NCBI RefSeq assembly: GCF_001514115.1
Contig: NZ_KQ948453.1
Span: 1 to 64,000, forward strand
Length of the DNA stretch: 64,000 nucleotides
Direction: 5' to 3'
DNA from: Streptomyces olivochromogenes
GTDB taxonomy: Bacteria; Actinomycetota; Actinomycetes; Streptomycetales; Streptomycetaceae
Shown: positions 53,509 through 62,360 of the stretch, piece by piece
Layout: each line of letters opens with the position of its first letter
Numbering within the stretch: the first letter of the stretch is position 1
Program-made: the position numbers and the translations under genes
The notes under the pieces: model-generated
Told to the model about the DNA's origin: nothing
What the model saw: only the letters and a program-made list of their open reading frames with translations
The model's database searches: none

Positions 53509-55084
53509 CGAAGTTGTGCCGGGGCGGCGGACACGAGGTCGCCCACTCCAGGGAGCGGCCGAAGCCCCAGGGGTCGTCCACCTCGACCTTCGTGCCGTAC
53601 CGGGACGTCTTCCAGACGTTGTAGAGGAACGGCAGCGTCGACATGCCCAGCAGGAACGCGCCGATCGTGGAGACGGTGTTGAGCGCCGTGAAGCCGTCGG
53701 CGGCCAGATAGTCCGCGTACCGGCGCGGCATGCCCTCGGCACCCAGCCAGTGCTGCACCAGGAACGTCGTGTGGAAACCGACGAAGAGCGTCCAGAAATG
53801 GATCTTGCCGAGCCGTTCGTCGAGCATCTTGCCGGTGAACTTGGGCCACCAGAAGTAGAAGCCGCCGAAGGTCGCGAAGACGACGGTGCCGAAGACGACG
53901 TAGTGGAAGTGCGCGACCACGAAGTACGAGTCGGTGACCTCGAAATCCATCGGCGGCGAGGCCAGGATCACTCCGGTCAGACCGCCGAACAGGAACGACA
54001 CCAGGAAGCCGATGGCCCACAGCATGGGCGTCTCGAAGGAGAGCGAGCCATTGATCATCGTCCCGCTCCAGTTGAAGAACTTCACCCCCGTGGGCACCGC
54101 GATCATGAACGACATGAAGGAGAAGAACGGCAGCAGCACCGCGCCCGTCGCGAACATGTGGTGCGCCCACACCACGATCGACAGACCGGTGATGGTCATC
54201 GTCGCGGCCACCAGCGTCAGATAGCCGAAGACCGGCTTCCTGCTGAAGACCGGCAGGATCTCCGTGATGATCCCGAAGAACGGCAGCGCGATGATGTAGA
54301 CCTCGGGATGCCCGAAGAACCAGAACAGGTGCTGCCACAGCAGCGCGCCGCCGTTGGCAGCCTCGAACACCACCGACCCGAAGCGCCGGTCCGCCTCCAG
54401 GACCAGCAGCGCCGCCGCGAGCACCGGGAACGCGAAGAGGACGAGGATCGAGGTGAAGAGGATGTTCCAGGTGAAGATCGGCAGCCGGAACATCGTCATG
54501 CCGGGGGCCCGCATCCCGACGATGGTCGTGATGAAGTTCACCGCGCCGAGGATCGTGCCGAAGCCCGTCAGCGCCAGGCCCATGATCCACATGTCGGCAC
54601 CGATGGTCGGCGTGCGCTCCAGACTGTTGAGCGGGGCATAGGCGAACCAGCCGAAGGAGGCGGGTCCGTCGGGCACCATGAGCGAGCCGAGGACGATCAG
54701 GCCGCCGAAGAGGAACAACCAGTACGACAGCATGTTCAGGCGGGGGAAGGCGACGTCCGGGGAGCCGATCTGCAGCGGCATGATCTCGTTGGCGAACCCG
54801 GCGAAGGTCGGGGTGGCGAACAGCAGCAGCATGATCGTGCCGTGCAGGGTGAACAACTGGTTGAACTGGTTGTTGTCCACGATCTGCAGACCGGGCCGGG
54901 CGAGTTCGGCGCGCATCACCAACGCCATCAGACCGCCGATGAGAAAGAAGGCGAAAGACGTGATCAGGTAGAGGTGGCCGATCTTCTTGTGGTCCGTCGT
55001 GGTGAGCCAGTCCACGGCGAGCCGCCCCGGCCGCTGCCTCCTGTATACGGGTGGCGCCGTCGCCTGCGCGGTCTCCGTGCCCAT
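53390..55084 (-). CDS. ctaD: cytochrome c oxidase subunit I (orphan aa3-type)
   Basis: 564 aa, twelve membrane helices. Heme-copper oxidase subunit I: the heme a ligand His is in [12 protein letters not shown], the CuB/heme a3 region is [10 protein letters not shown] (His-Tyr pair) and [10 protein letters not shown], and FHYVVFGTV carries the remaining heme ligands. N-terminus [18 protein letters not shown] is canonical. The ATG at 55084 (MGTETAQ) is preferred over an upstream start that would add 38 residues. No ctaC, ctaE or ctaF lies nearby, so it must assemble with subunits encoded elsewhere. The C-terminal tail is overlapped by the WYL gene. Confidence 0.95.
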   Translation of the reverse strand: MGTETAQATAPPVYRRQRPGRLAVDWLTTTDHKKIGHLYLITSFAFFLIGGLMALVMRAELARPGLQIVDNNQFNQLFTLHGTIMLLLFATPTFAGFANEIMPLQIGSPDVAFPRLNMLSYWLFLFGGLIVLGSLMVPDGPASFGWFAYAPLNSLERTPTIGADMWIMGLALTGFGTILGAVNFITTIVGMRAPGMTMFRLPIFTWNILFTSILVLFAFPVLAAALLVLEADRRFGSVVFEAANGGALLWQHLFWFFGHPEVYIIALPFFGIITEILPVFSRKPVFGYLTLVAATMTITGLSIVVWAHHMFATGAVLLPFFSFMSFMIAVPTGVKFFNWSGTMINGSLSFETPMLWAIGFLVSFLFGGLTGVILASPPMDFEVTDSYFVVAHFHYVVFGTVVFATFGGFYFWWPKFTGKMLDERLGKIHFWTLFVGFHTTFLVQHWLGAEGMPRRYADYLAADGFTALNTVSTIGAFLLGMSTLPFLYNVWKTSRYGTKVEVDDPWGFGRSLEWATSCPPPRHNFVTLPRIRSESPAFDLHHPQYGAIDQETAPAPGTAGPGPS

Positions 55085-55299
55085 TGCTCGCCCCTTCGCC
55101 GTCGCGCCGTGGGCCCGCCTGAAGCTCACGCCGTGGTGCTCGCATCGCTCCGCGCTCCGACAGAGGGTGTGCGGGGGTTCTGTGCTGGAACCGTGCATTT
55201 CCTATGCGGTGTCAGCTTCCGCGACATGCCCCGGAATCAGAATGAAAAGGCTTCCCCCCGCGGGATCTCGACAGGGGACTCCGCACTTTCCATTGGGTT

Positions 55300-55329
55300 A
55301 TTCGGGACGGCGTCAAGGTAGTCCCGAAT
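55300..55329. promoter_or_regulatory. inverted repeat ATTCGGGAC/GTCCCGAAT
   Basis: Perfect 9-bp arms (55300-55308, 55321-55329) with a 12-bp spacer, upstream of ctaD on the minus strand. Candidate operator. Confidence 0.55.
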
Positions 55330-55349
55330 TACGTTCGAAGGCGTGCGGG

Positions 55350-55375
55350 ACACGTACGGAACCCCTCGTACGTGT
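55350..55375. promoter_or_regulatory. inverted repeat ACACGTACG/CGTACGTGT
   Basis: Perfect 9-bp arms with an 8-bp spacer, 20 bp from the previous dyad. Shape fits a TetR-family operator; the regulator is unknown. Confidence 0.55.
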
Positions 55376-55485
55376 GACGGAGTTCGGCCGAAACGCGTGT
55401 CGTGATCCTGTGACAGAAGCGTGACCGGAGGGGCACAGGTGACCCATGGTCCGGGCCCGGACTTCCCCCGCCGCGGTCGGCCGCC

Positions 55486-55491
55486 TAACGT
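55486..55491 (+). promoter_or_regulatory. -10-like hexamer for the I78 gene
   Basis: TAACGT ends 7 nt before the ATG at 55499; leaderless signature. Confidence 0.5.
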
Positions 55492-55498
55492 GGCGGTC

Positions 55499-55714
55499 AT
55501 GGCACCCATTCCCACCCCGCCCGCAGAGCCCCAGGACAGTCCGCAGGCCTATGTCGGCCTGGAGGCGAGGAATGCCGAGCACCGCGCCCGGGAGCACGGC
55601 TGGTCCACGGTGCGCTCGCTGCCGCCCGGCGCGATCATCACCATGGAGTACCGCACGGGGCGGCTGAACTTCGAGGTCACCGACGGACGGGTGACCCGCT
55701 GCTGGAAGGGCTGA
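55499..55714 (+). CDS. I78-family peptidase inhibitor
   Basis: 71 aa. Matches the I78 serine-protease inhibitor pattern: GLEARNAEHRAREHGWSTVR, LPPGAIITMEYRTGRLNFEV, DGRVTRCWKG, with the RLN signature intact. No signal peptide, so it would act inside the cell unless exported by another route. An upstream in-frame start at 55421 is less likely because the ATG at 55499 directly follows a -10-like hexamer. A strong hairpin follows. Confidence 0.85.
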   Translation: MAPIPTPPAEPQDSPQAYVGLEARNAEHRAREHGWSTVRSLPPGAIITMEYRTGRLNFEVTDGRVTRCWKG

Positions 55715-55727
55715 GGCCACGGAACGC

Positions 55728-55763
55728 GCGAAGGCCCCCGACTCACGAGCCGGGGGCCTTCGC
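55728..55763. terminator. bidirectional terminator I78 / PAP2
   Basis: GCGAAGGCCCCCG (55728-55740) and CGGGGGCCTTCGC (55751-55763), perfect 13-bp stem with a 10-nt loop, between convergent genes. Confidence 0.85.
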
Positions 55764-55821
55764 CGTGCGGGGAGGTTGTGCGTACCGGCCCCGCTGTTCT
55801 CCATGATCGGTCCGTTGTGCC

Positions 55822-56862
55822 TCAGCCGCCTGTCAGAGGCCGGGCGGACGACGTCGTGGTGGTGCGCGCCACGCGGTCCGAGTGCGGTGGACGGCGGCTG
55901 CCGACCGGGGTGACCGGAGTGCGCTCGGAGCGGGCCGTGTGGGGTCCGGGCGCCAGGTAGACCGGCGCCCGGGGCGGGCGGGCGGTGGGCACCGCCCCGC
56001 GCACCGGAGCCTCCTCGTCCACCGGGACCGACTGCTTGACCAGCACGGGAGCACCGACCGGGGAGCCGACCGGAGCCTCGACGGGGGCGGGCACCGCACG
56101 GCGGCGGCGTGCACGCCAGGCGTCGCGCAGGGTGAACAGGCCGGTCTCGGCGCGGGCGATCAGCGGCTCGCACCACGGCAGCGCCAGCAGGATCAGCAGA
56201 CCGGCGGCCCAGCCCAGCAGCACATCGCTCAGCCAGTGCGTACCGAGGTAGACGGTGGTGAGGCCGACGCCGAGCGAGGTGACGGCGGACAGCGCCGACA
56301 GCCAGCGCCTCGCCCGGGGGGTGGAGGCCAGGTAGGCCAGGATTCCCCAGGTCACGACGGCGTTCGCGGTGTGGCCCGAAGGGAATATATCGCCGCCCAG
56401 ACCCATCTCGTTCGAGCCGATCGTGATGGCGTAGTGCGGGCCGAGGCGGCCCATGCCGAGCTTCGCTGCGCCGACCGTGATGTTGAGCAGCAGCAGTGAG
56501 GCGCCCAGCGTGAGCATCGGGCGCAGGGTGTGCTGCCGCCAGGAGCGCCACCCGAGCCACGCGGCGACCATCACGGCGGTGGGGCCGCGCTGGCCCAGCA
56601 CCACGTAGTAGTCGAGGAACGCGTGGATCTCCGGCCACTGCTGATAGGGCCGGAAGAACATGACCTGCCAGTCGAACCGGACCAGCCACGATGTGATCGC
56701 AACGGCCCACACGATGGCCACGTAGAAGGCCAGGGTGGCTCCGAAGAGCACAACCCTGTGCCTGCTCATCTTCGGCACATCGATGTTCGCCGGCCGTTCC
56801 GGCTCACGGTCCAACCGGGCGAAGACCCGGTCCAGACGGGTGAGGTTTCGTTCGGTACGCAC
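55822..56862 (-). CDS. PAP2-family membrane phosphatase
   Basis: 346 aa with six transmembrane helices. The three-part phosphatase motif is KLGMGRLGP (KX6RP-type, with Gly before the Pro), GGDIFPSGHTANAVVTWG, and GVGLTTVYLGTHWLSDVLLG (SRX5HX3D region). Likely dephosphorylates phosphatidic acid or a polyprenyl pyrophosphate such as undecaprenyl diphosphate. A Pro/Val/Ala-rich cytoplasmic tail of about 100 residues follows. GTG start without ribosome-binding site; TAACGT lies 7 nt upstream. Confidence 0.9.
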   Translation of the reverse strand: MRTERNLTRLDRVFARLDREPERPANIDVPKMSRHRVVLFGATLAFYVAIVWAVAITSWLVRFDWQVMFFRPYQQWPEIHAFLDYYVVLGQRGPTAVMVAAWLGWRSWRQHTLRPMLTLGASLLLLNITVGAAKLGMGRLGPHYAITIGSNEMGLGGDIFPSGHTANAVVTWGILAYLASTPRARRWLSALSAVTSLGVGLTTVYLGTHWLSDVLLGWAAGLLILLALPWCEPLIARAETGLFTLRDAWRARRRRAVPAPVEAPVGSPVGAPVLVKQSVPVDEEAPVRGAVPTARPPRAPVYLAPGPHTARSERTPVTPVGSRRPPHSDRVARTTTTSSARPLTGG

Positions 56863-56869
56863 TCAATCG

Positions 56870-56875
56870 ACGTTA
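56870..56875 (-). promoter_or_regulatory. -10-like hexamer for the PAP2 gene
   Basis: Minus-strand TAACGT, 7 nt before the GTG at 56862. Confidence 0.5.
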
Positions 56876-56940
56876 CAGCGAGTGAGCTGCGTTCCAGGCC
56901 GAATCACTCGCTTTGTGATGACGATGTGATGTGGGATTCC

Positions 56941-57060
56941 TCTCAGGGCGATGTTTAATTCCAATGATTCTCTAATCATCGGCGCCCTGATCCTTCAATT
57001 CCATTGATCGGCTCGGGCTTCTGTTTTATGCCACTTTTGAATTCGTTCACCGAATCCTGG
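56941..57060. other. AT-rich island
   Basis: About 46% GC over 120 bp by hand count, against roughly 72% around it. Contains ATGATT-CTCT-AATCAT and several GAATTC-like words. Non-coding. Possible Lsr2 binding region or remnant of foreign DNA. Confidence 0.6.
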
Positions 57061-57101
57061 GGTGGAATTCTCCGGCCGCTCACCGAGCGTCAGCGGCTGG
57101 A

Positions 57102-58271
57102 TCATGGCGGACCGGAGCCGTTCAGCCAGAACGCTCCGTAGAGCGCGGAGGCCATCGCCACGCCACCGAGAATCAGCGCTGACCTGGATGTACGCAGTCG
57201 GGCCAGGGCCAGGGCGAGGGGGAGCAAGAGGGGGAAAGCGGGCAGTAGGAGGCGCGGTTTCGAGCCGAAGTAGCTCGACGCGCACAGGGCGAGCGCGACG
57301 ACGATCCCCGCGTACACCAGCAGCGCCGGCGGCTGGCCCTGTCGTACGCATGTCACGTACAGCCAGACGACCAGTGCGACTCCGACGATCAGTCCGACGC
57401 CGGCCAGGGCGGACGGGAATGACGTGAACTTGTCGCCCACGAAGCGGGCGAACGCGTACCCGCCGTCGAATCCGTTGCGCCAGCCCGCCTGGACGTCGAG
57501 ATAGCCGAGTGGCCCCTTGCCTGTGTGGTGGCCGACCCAGAGCACATACCCGGCGGCGCCGAGCGGCGCGAGGAGCATGCCGAGGGCGCGCCGGAGCACG
57601 GGCGCGCCGTGCGCGGGGTGCGCGCTCCGATCCCGCACGAACGAGGCGATGGCCGCCACCCACAGGGCCGCGACCACCGCGGCCCCCACCGGACGGGTCA
57701 GGCCGGCGAAGGCGGCGAGCAGGCCGGCCGTCACCCAGCGATCGGTCAGCACCGCGTAGAGCGACCAGGCGGCGAGCGCCGTGAACAGGGACTCGCTGTA
57801 CGCCATCGACTGCACGACGCCGACCGGCAGCACCGCCCAGACGAGCGCCGCGCAGACGCCCGCGCGGGGGCCGTACACGTGGTCCGCGACGGCGAAGATC
57901 CCCCAGGCCGCGGCGAGCGAGGCCAGCGTGCTGACCAGCAGCCCGGCATCCGCGTACGACAGAGGGGTGAGCGCCGAGACGAGCCGCTCCAGCCAGGGCA
58001 GCAGCGGGAAGAACGCGAGGTTCGAGTGCACGTCACCGTTGGGCAGCCGCACCTCGTAGCCGTAACCGAGATCGGCGACACGGGTGTACCAGAGCGAGTC
58101 CCAGCGGGCCGTCAGCAGTGTGTGGGCGCTCTTGCCGTTCGCCGCGCTCCACAGCGCGAGCGTGAGGACGCCAAGGGCCCGTACCGCGGCGTACCCGAGG
58201 AGGGCGGGCGCGGCCCGGCGTGGCGCGCTCGCGCCGGGCGGCGTCGCGAGGGGCGTCTCAAGATCGGTCAC
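57102..58271 (-). CDS. mannosyltransferase-like integral membrane glycosyltransferase
   Basis: 389 aa, about ten transmembrane helices. Resembles the PIG-V/Mannosyl_trans2 GT-C family: LTARWDSLWYTRVADLGYGY is the characteristic luminal RWDxxxYxxIAxxGY segment with the catalytic acid, then LAFFPLLPWLERLV and SMAYSESLFTAL. GT-C enzymes use polyprenyl-phosphate sugars. The open frame runs far upstream through the MFS gene; the true GTG at 58271 has GATAAT 7 nt before it, so it is likely leaderless. Confidence 0.87.
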   Translation of the reverse strand: MTDLETPLATPPGASAPRRAAPALLGYAAVRALGVLTLALWSAANGKSAHTLLTARWDSLWYTRVADLGYGYEVRLPNGDVHSNLAFFPLLPWLERLVSALTPLSYADAGLLVSTLASLAAAWGIFAVADHVYGPRAGVCAALVWAVLPVGVVQSMAYSESLFTALAAWSLYAVLTDRWVTAGLLAAFAGLTRPVGAAVVAALWVAAIASFVRDRSAHPAHGAPVLRRALGMLLAPLGAAGYVLWVGHHTGKGPLGYLDVQAGWRNGFDGGYAFARFVGDKFTSFPSALAGVGLIVGVALVVWLYVTCVRQGQPPALLVYAGIVVALALCASSYFGSKPRLLLPAFPLLLPLALALARLRTSRSALILGGVAMASALYGAFWLNGSGPP

Positions 58272-58278
58272 GGGCTCG

Positions 58279-58284
58279 ATTATC
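58279..58284 (-). promoter_or_regulatory. -10-like hexamer for the mannosyltransferase-like gene
   Basis: Minus-strand GATAAT (5 of 6 to TATAAT), 7 nt before the GTG at 58271. Confidence 0.5.
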
Positions 58285-58529
58285 GACGGCGGGCGGAACC
58301 GGGCGGCCGTCCGGGGCGTGGTGCACCAGGGGAGCGTGGCGTACGCCACATGCCCGGCAAGGAGAACGTGAGAGGTCCGCCACGTGTATGAGACAGGAAC
58401 TCGCGTACTCTGGCCGCTCACTCGCCTTTGATGCGTGCGTCCGGGACCCCGCTCCTCCTGGACCGCAGCCGCAGGGAGTCCCCACCCAGCGGATCGCCGA
58501 ACGCGAGGGAACATCTGGGAGGTACGTAC

Positions 58530-60137
58530 ATGTCCGGGACGACCACGGCCACCGCGCGTCGCCGTCGGGAGGCCGGGGCCGGTGCCAACCGCTGGGTCGT
58601 CCTCGTGGTGTTGTGCGTCAGCCTGCTCCTCGTGGCCCTCGATGCCACCGTGCTGCACGTCGCCGTGCCCGCCGTCACCGAGGATCTCAAGCCCGGCGCG
58701 ATAGAACTGCTCTGGATCGTCGACGTCTATCCGCTCGTCTGCGCCGCGCTGCTGATCCTCTTCGGCACGCTGGGTGACCGGGTGGGCCGCAGACGTGTGC
58801 TCCTCCTCGGATACGGACTCTTCGGCATCGCCTCCGGGATCGCCGCGCTCGCCGACAACGCCCAGGTCCTCATCGGCGCGCGCGCCCTGCTCGGGGTCGG
58901 CGGCGCGATGATCATGCCCGCGACCCTGTCGATCCTGCGCCAGGTCTTTCCCGACCGACGGGAGCGGGCGCTCGCGATCGGCATCTGGAGCGCGGTCGCC
59001 GCGGTGGGCGCGGCGGTCGGGCCGCTGCTCGGCGGATTCCTTCTCGAACACTTCTGGTGGGGATCGGTCTTCCTCGTCAACATCCCGCTGATGCTGATCA
59101 GCCTGCCGATCGGACGGCTGCTGCTGCCCGAGTCCTACGGTGACCGCGACGGTCCCTGGGACGTGGTGGGGGCCCTGATGGCCGCCGCCGGGCTCTTCGG
59201 GCTCGTGCTCGGAGTCAAGCGGCTCGGCGGCGGTGAAGCGCCGTTCGGTCCGTTCACGCTGGCGCCGCTGCTCGTGGGCGGCGCGCTGATGTTCGCCTTC
59301 GTGCGGCGCCAGCGACGGCGTGCGCATCCGTTGGTGGACCTGCGGATGTTCTCGCGGCCCGCGTTCAGTACGTCCGTGTGCTGCATCGTCCTCGCCATGC
59401 TCGCGCTGGTCGGCCTCGAGCTGATCGCCGCGCAGTACCTGCAACTGGTCCTCGGGCTCTCGCCCCTGCAGACCGGGCTGCGACTGCTGCCGCTCACCTT
59501 CGCGGCGATGGCCGCGGGGCTCGCGGGGGCGCGGCTGCTGCGGCGGTTCGGGCCGCGCGCGATGGTCTGTTTCGGGTTCTGTCTCACGGCGGTGGCCGTG
59601 GTCATGCTCACCGCGATGGGAGTGGACGACAACACCGGGCTGCTGCTGTTCGGGTTCGTGCTGCTCGGGTTCGGGCTGGAGACGACGCTCTTCGGGGCGT
59701 ACGAGTCGATGCTGAGCGAGGCGCCGCCGGCGCAGGCGGGTGGGGCGGCGGCGATCGGCGAGACCTCGTACCAGCTGGGGGCGGGGATCGGGATCGCGCT
59801 TCTGGGGAGTGTGATGAACGCGGCGTACGCGCCCGGACTGTCGTCCGTACGGGGGGTCTCGCCGGGGGACTCCGCCGCGGCGGGGCACTCGTTGGGAGAG
59901 GCGTACGACGTCGCTGCGCGGCTTGGCGGGGTGCGGGGGGCGGCCCTGCGGCATGCGGCTCGGGACTCCTTTGTGCACGGGCTGCATGTGACGTTGCTCG
60001 TCAGTGCGGGGTTGTTGTTGCTGGGGGCGGGGATGGCGTTGCGGTTGCCTCGGGTCATGGAGTGCGGGGTGCCTGCGGCGGGCTCGGCGGAGATTCCGGC
60101 GCCTCGGGGGGTTGCGGAGTCCCGCGTCTCGGCTTAG
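58530..60137 (+). CDS. DHA2-family (14-TMS) MFS drug/proton antiporter
   Basis: 535 aa with about 14 hydrophobic helices. Motif D1 VALDATVLHVAVPAV in helix 1, motif A GDRVGRRRVLLLGYG between helices 2 and 3, and LGVGGAMIMPATLSILRQVF with motif B/C character place it in the EmrB/QacA (DHA2) exporters, which pump cationic or hydrophobic drugs using proton motive force. The substrate is unknown; no regulator is adjacent. The ATG at 58530 has GGGAGG at 58517-58522. G-rich, U-poor codon texture at the 3' end is ordinary for the window. Confidence 0.92.
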   Translation: MSGTTTATARRRREAGAGANRWVVLVVLCVSLLLVALDATVLHVAVPAVTEDLKPGAIELLWIVDVYPLVCAALLILFGTLGDRVGRRRVLLLGYGLFGIASGIAALADNAQVLIGARALLGVGGAMIMPATLSILRQVFPDRRERALAIGIWSAVAAVGAAVGPLLGGFLLEHFWWGSVFLVNIPLMLISLPIGRLLLPESYGDRDGPWDVVGALMAAAGLFGLVLGVKRLGGGEAPFGPFTLAPLLVGGALMFAFVRRQRRRAHPLVDLRMFSRPAFSTSVCCIVLAMLALVGLELIAAQYLQLVLGLSPLQTGLRLLPLTFAAMAAGLAGARLLRRFGPRAMVCFGFCLTAVAVVMLTAMGVDDNTGLLLFGFVLLGFGLETTLFGAYESMLSEAPPAQAGGAAAIGETSYQLGAGIGIALLGSVMNAAYAPGLSSVRGVSPGDSAAAGHSLGEAYDVAARLGGVRGAALRHAARDSFVHGLHVTLLVSAGLLLLGAGMALRLPRVMECGVPAAGSAEIPAPRGVAESRVSA

Positions 60138-60359
60138 CCGACAGTTCTCCCACCCACGCACCACCCGTTTCCACCATGTCGACACGTGCGGGTCTCCCGT
60201 GGCGGTTGACCGCCGTCGGCGCCTGCGGCTTCCCGACGGCCGCCGAGCGCCCCCGATCGAACCGGAAGCCGCCGATGGCGCTTCACCCCCGCGGGGGACC
60301 CGCACTTGAGAGGTACTGGACGTGCGGGACGCTGGGTCGTACCGTCGGGGCGAGACCGT

Positions 60360-60376
60360 AACTAGCGGTGCTAGTT
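60360..60376. promoter_or_regulatory. palindromic operator AACTAGC-GGT-GCTAGTT
   Basis: Perfect 7-bp arms with a 3-bp centre, directly upstream of a TAGCGT -10-like hexamer at 60378-60383 and 24 bp before the start of the acyl-CoA dehydrogenase gene. Good candidate for a TetR-family acyl-CoA-responsive repressor site. Confidence 0.75.
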
Positions 60377-60399
60377 TTAGCGTGCCGGAGGCTGCCCCC

Positions 60400-61590
60400 A
60401 TGTCCGCGTCCTCGAAGCTCCCGCCCTTCGACCCCACCGACCCCCTCGGCCTCGACGACCTCCTGGACCCGGAGGACCTGGCGATCCGGGACACCGTACG
60501 GACCTGGGCCGCGGACCGCGTGCTGCCGTACGTCGCCGAGTGGTACGAGAAGGGCGAGCTGCCCGGGATCCGGGAGCTGGCGCGCGAGCTGGGCGGGATC
60601 GGGGCGCTCGGGATGTCGCTGGAGGGGTACGGATGCGCGGGCGCGACCGCCGTGCAGTACGGGCTCGCCTGTCTGGAACTGGAGGCCGCCGACTCGGGCA
60701 TCCGGTCCCTCGTCTCCGTACAGGGCTCCCTCGCCATGTACGCCATTCATCGGTTCGGGAGCGAGGAGCAGAAGCAGCGGTGGCTGCCGGGCATGGCCGC
60801 CGGTGAGGTCATCGGGTGCTTCGGGCTGACCGAGCCCGACCACGGGTCCGACCCGGGCGCCATGCGGACGTACGCCAAGCGCGACGGCGGCGACTGGGTG
60901 CTCAACGGCCGCAAGATGTGGATCACGAACGGGTCCGTGGCCGGGGTCGCGGTCGTCTGGGCGCAGAGTGAGGACGGGATCCGGGGGTTCGTCGTGCCCA
61001 CCGACGCCCCCGGGTTCTCCGCTCCCGAGATCAAGCACAAGTGGTCCCTGCGGGCGAGCGTGACCAGTGAGCTCGTACTCGACGACGTACGACTGCCCGC
61101 CGACGCCGTACTGCCGGACGTGACCGGGCTCAAGGGCCCGCTCAGCTGTCTGTCGCACGCGCGGTACGGGATCGTGTGGGGCTCGATGGGCGCCGCGCGG
61201 GCCAGTTTCGAGGCCGCCGTCGAGTACGCGAAGACGCGCGAGCAGTTCGGGCGGCCCATCGGCGGCTTCCAGCTCACCCAGGCCAAGCTCGCCGACATGG
61301 CGGTGGAACTGCACAAGGGGATTTTGCTCGCCCACCATCTGGGCCGGCGTATGGACGCGGGGCGGCTCCGTCCCGAGCAGGTCAGCTTCGGCAAGCTCAA
61401 CAACGTACGGGAGGCGATCGAGATCTGCCGGACCGCCCGTACCATCCTCGGCGCCAACGGGATCTCGCTCGAATACCCCGTGATGCGGCACGCGACCAAC
61501 CTCGAATCGGTGCTCACCTACGAGGGCACCGTCGAGATGCATCAACTCGTGCTGGGCAAGGCGCTCACCGGACTCGACGCCTTTCGGTGA
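60400..61590 (+). CDS. acyl-CoA dehydrogenase, glutaryl-CoA dehydrogenase-like
   Basis: 396 aa. ACAD flavoprotein fold. Begins FDPTDPLGLDDLLDPEDLAI, typical of glutaryl-CoA dehydrogenases. IGCFGLTEPDHGSDPGAMRT and WITNGSVAGVAVVWAQ are the FAD/substrate loops, AKTREQFGRPIGGFQLTQAK contacts FAD, and the catalytic Glu is in YEGTVEMHQLVLGKALTG. Likely oxidises glutaryl-CoA (lysine or tryptophan catabolism) or a related dicarboxylyl-CoA. The ATG at 60400 has GGAGG at 60387-60391. Controlled by the palindrome just upstream. Confidence 0.92.
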   Translation: MSASSKLPPFDPTDPLGLDDLLDPEDLAIRDTVRTWAADRVLPYVAEWYEKGELPGIRELARELGGIGALGMSLEGYGCAGATAVQYGLACLELEAADSGIRSLVSVQGSLAMYAIHRFGSEEQKQRWLPGMAAGEVIGCFGLTEPDHGSDPGAMRTYAKRDGGDWVLNGRKMWITNGSVAGVAVVWAQSEDGIRGFVVPTDAPGFSAPEIKHKWSLRASVTSELVLDDVRLPADAVLPDVTGLKGPLSCLSHARYGIVWGSMGAARASFEAAVEYAKTREQFGRPIGGFQLTQAKLADMAVELHKGILLAHHLGRRMDAGRLRPEQVSFGKLNNVREAIEICRTARTILGANGISLEYPVMRHATNLESVLTYEGTVEMHQLVLGKALTGLDAFR

Positions 61591-61605
61591 GTCGAGCACC
61601 GGAGA

Positions 61606-61628
61606 GCAGGGCCGGTGAGCGGCCCTGC
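61606..61628. terminator. bidirectional hairpin between convergent genes
   Basis: GCAGGGCCG (61606-61614) and CGGCCCTGC (61620-61628), perfect 9-bp stem with a 5-nt loop. The minus-strand gene's stop lies immediately beyond. Confidence 0.75.
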
Positions 61629-61629
61629 C

Positions 61630-62070
61630 TCAGCTCTGGTTGAAGAAGCCGCCCGTCTGGCGTCCCGGGGCCTCGCCGCTGACGATCTCGGTGTTGGCAG
61701 GGGTCAGCAGGAAGACCCGGGTGGCGACCCGCTCGATGGTGCCGCGCAGGCCGAAGGTCAGGCCGGCCGCGAAGTCCACCACGCGCTTGGCGTCGGCGGG
61801 CTCCATGGCCGTGAGGTTGATGATGACCGGGACGCCGTCCCGGAAGAGTTCGCCGATACCGCGTGCGTCCCGGAAGCTGTCCGGGGTGACCGTGCCGATC
61901 CGGCGGCCTGTCTCTTCCGCCGTCTCGGACGCGACCTTCACGCGCGGGTCCGTGACCCAGGCATCGCCGGAGTCCTGTCCTTCGGCGTAGTTGTCGTCGT
62001 CGTAGTAACGCTCGTCATCGTTGTCGTCGACGAGGCCAAGCCAGGCACTCGCCTTGCGCACCGATCCCAT
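61630..62070 (-). CDS. sflA: SepF-like cell-division protein SflA
   Basis: 146 aa. N-terminal [18 protein letters not shown] (amphipathic membrane-targeting helix and acidic linker) and a SepF core ([60 protein letters not shown]). Streptomyces encodes three SepF-type proteins; the paralogue beside an acyl-CoA dehydrogenase gene is SflA (SCO1749 in S. coelicolor), which with SflB limits ectopic Z-ring assembly. AGGAGG lies 5 nt before the ATG. Symbol rests on synteny and family. Confidence 0.85.
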   Translation of the reverse strand: MGSVRKASAWLGLVDDNDDERYYDDDNYAEGQDSGDAWVTDPRVKVASETAEETGRRIGTVTPDSFRDARGIGELFRDGVPVIINLTAMEPADAKRVVDFAAGLTFGLRGTIERVATRVFLLTPANTEIVSGEAPGRQTGGFFNQS

Positions 62071-62360
62071 GGACGCCTCCTCTCACAGCGGTCTTTCTTG
62101 CTTTCCGCATCCCCATGGTCGTCCATGATGCGGATGTCGCGCCAAGTGGATAGACGCCGCGCGGGGGTTTCGTGACGGTACTGGTGCACAGCGAATTCGT
62201 CGAGAGCCCGCGTCCCCCAAGGGTCTTGCGGTGTACGGCTGCTGACTGTGAGTGAAATATGATTCTCGACGGCGTTCGGGTGACGGGTAGGGCGTACGGG
62301 TGAACGAAGGGGTCGGTACGATGCCGCAGCTCAACGTCGTACGAGGCACGGGGGAGTGTC

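Larger units (their letters stand above)
55085..55498. other. ctaD / I78-inhibitor divergent intergenic region
   Basis: 414 bp without a credible gene. It contains two inverted repeats (55300-55329 and 55350-55375), an AT-richer patch at 55240-55300, and the -10-like hexamer of the I78 gene. Confidence 0.6.

Noticed and set aside
57102..60746. 1214-codon open frame on the minus strand
   Set aside because: Only the part after the GTG at 58271 has membrane-protein composition; the rest is antisense to the MFS and acyl-CoA dehydrogenase genes.
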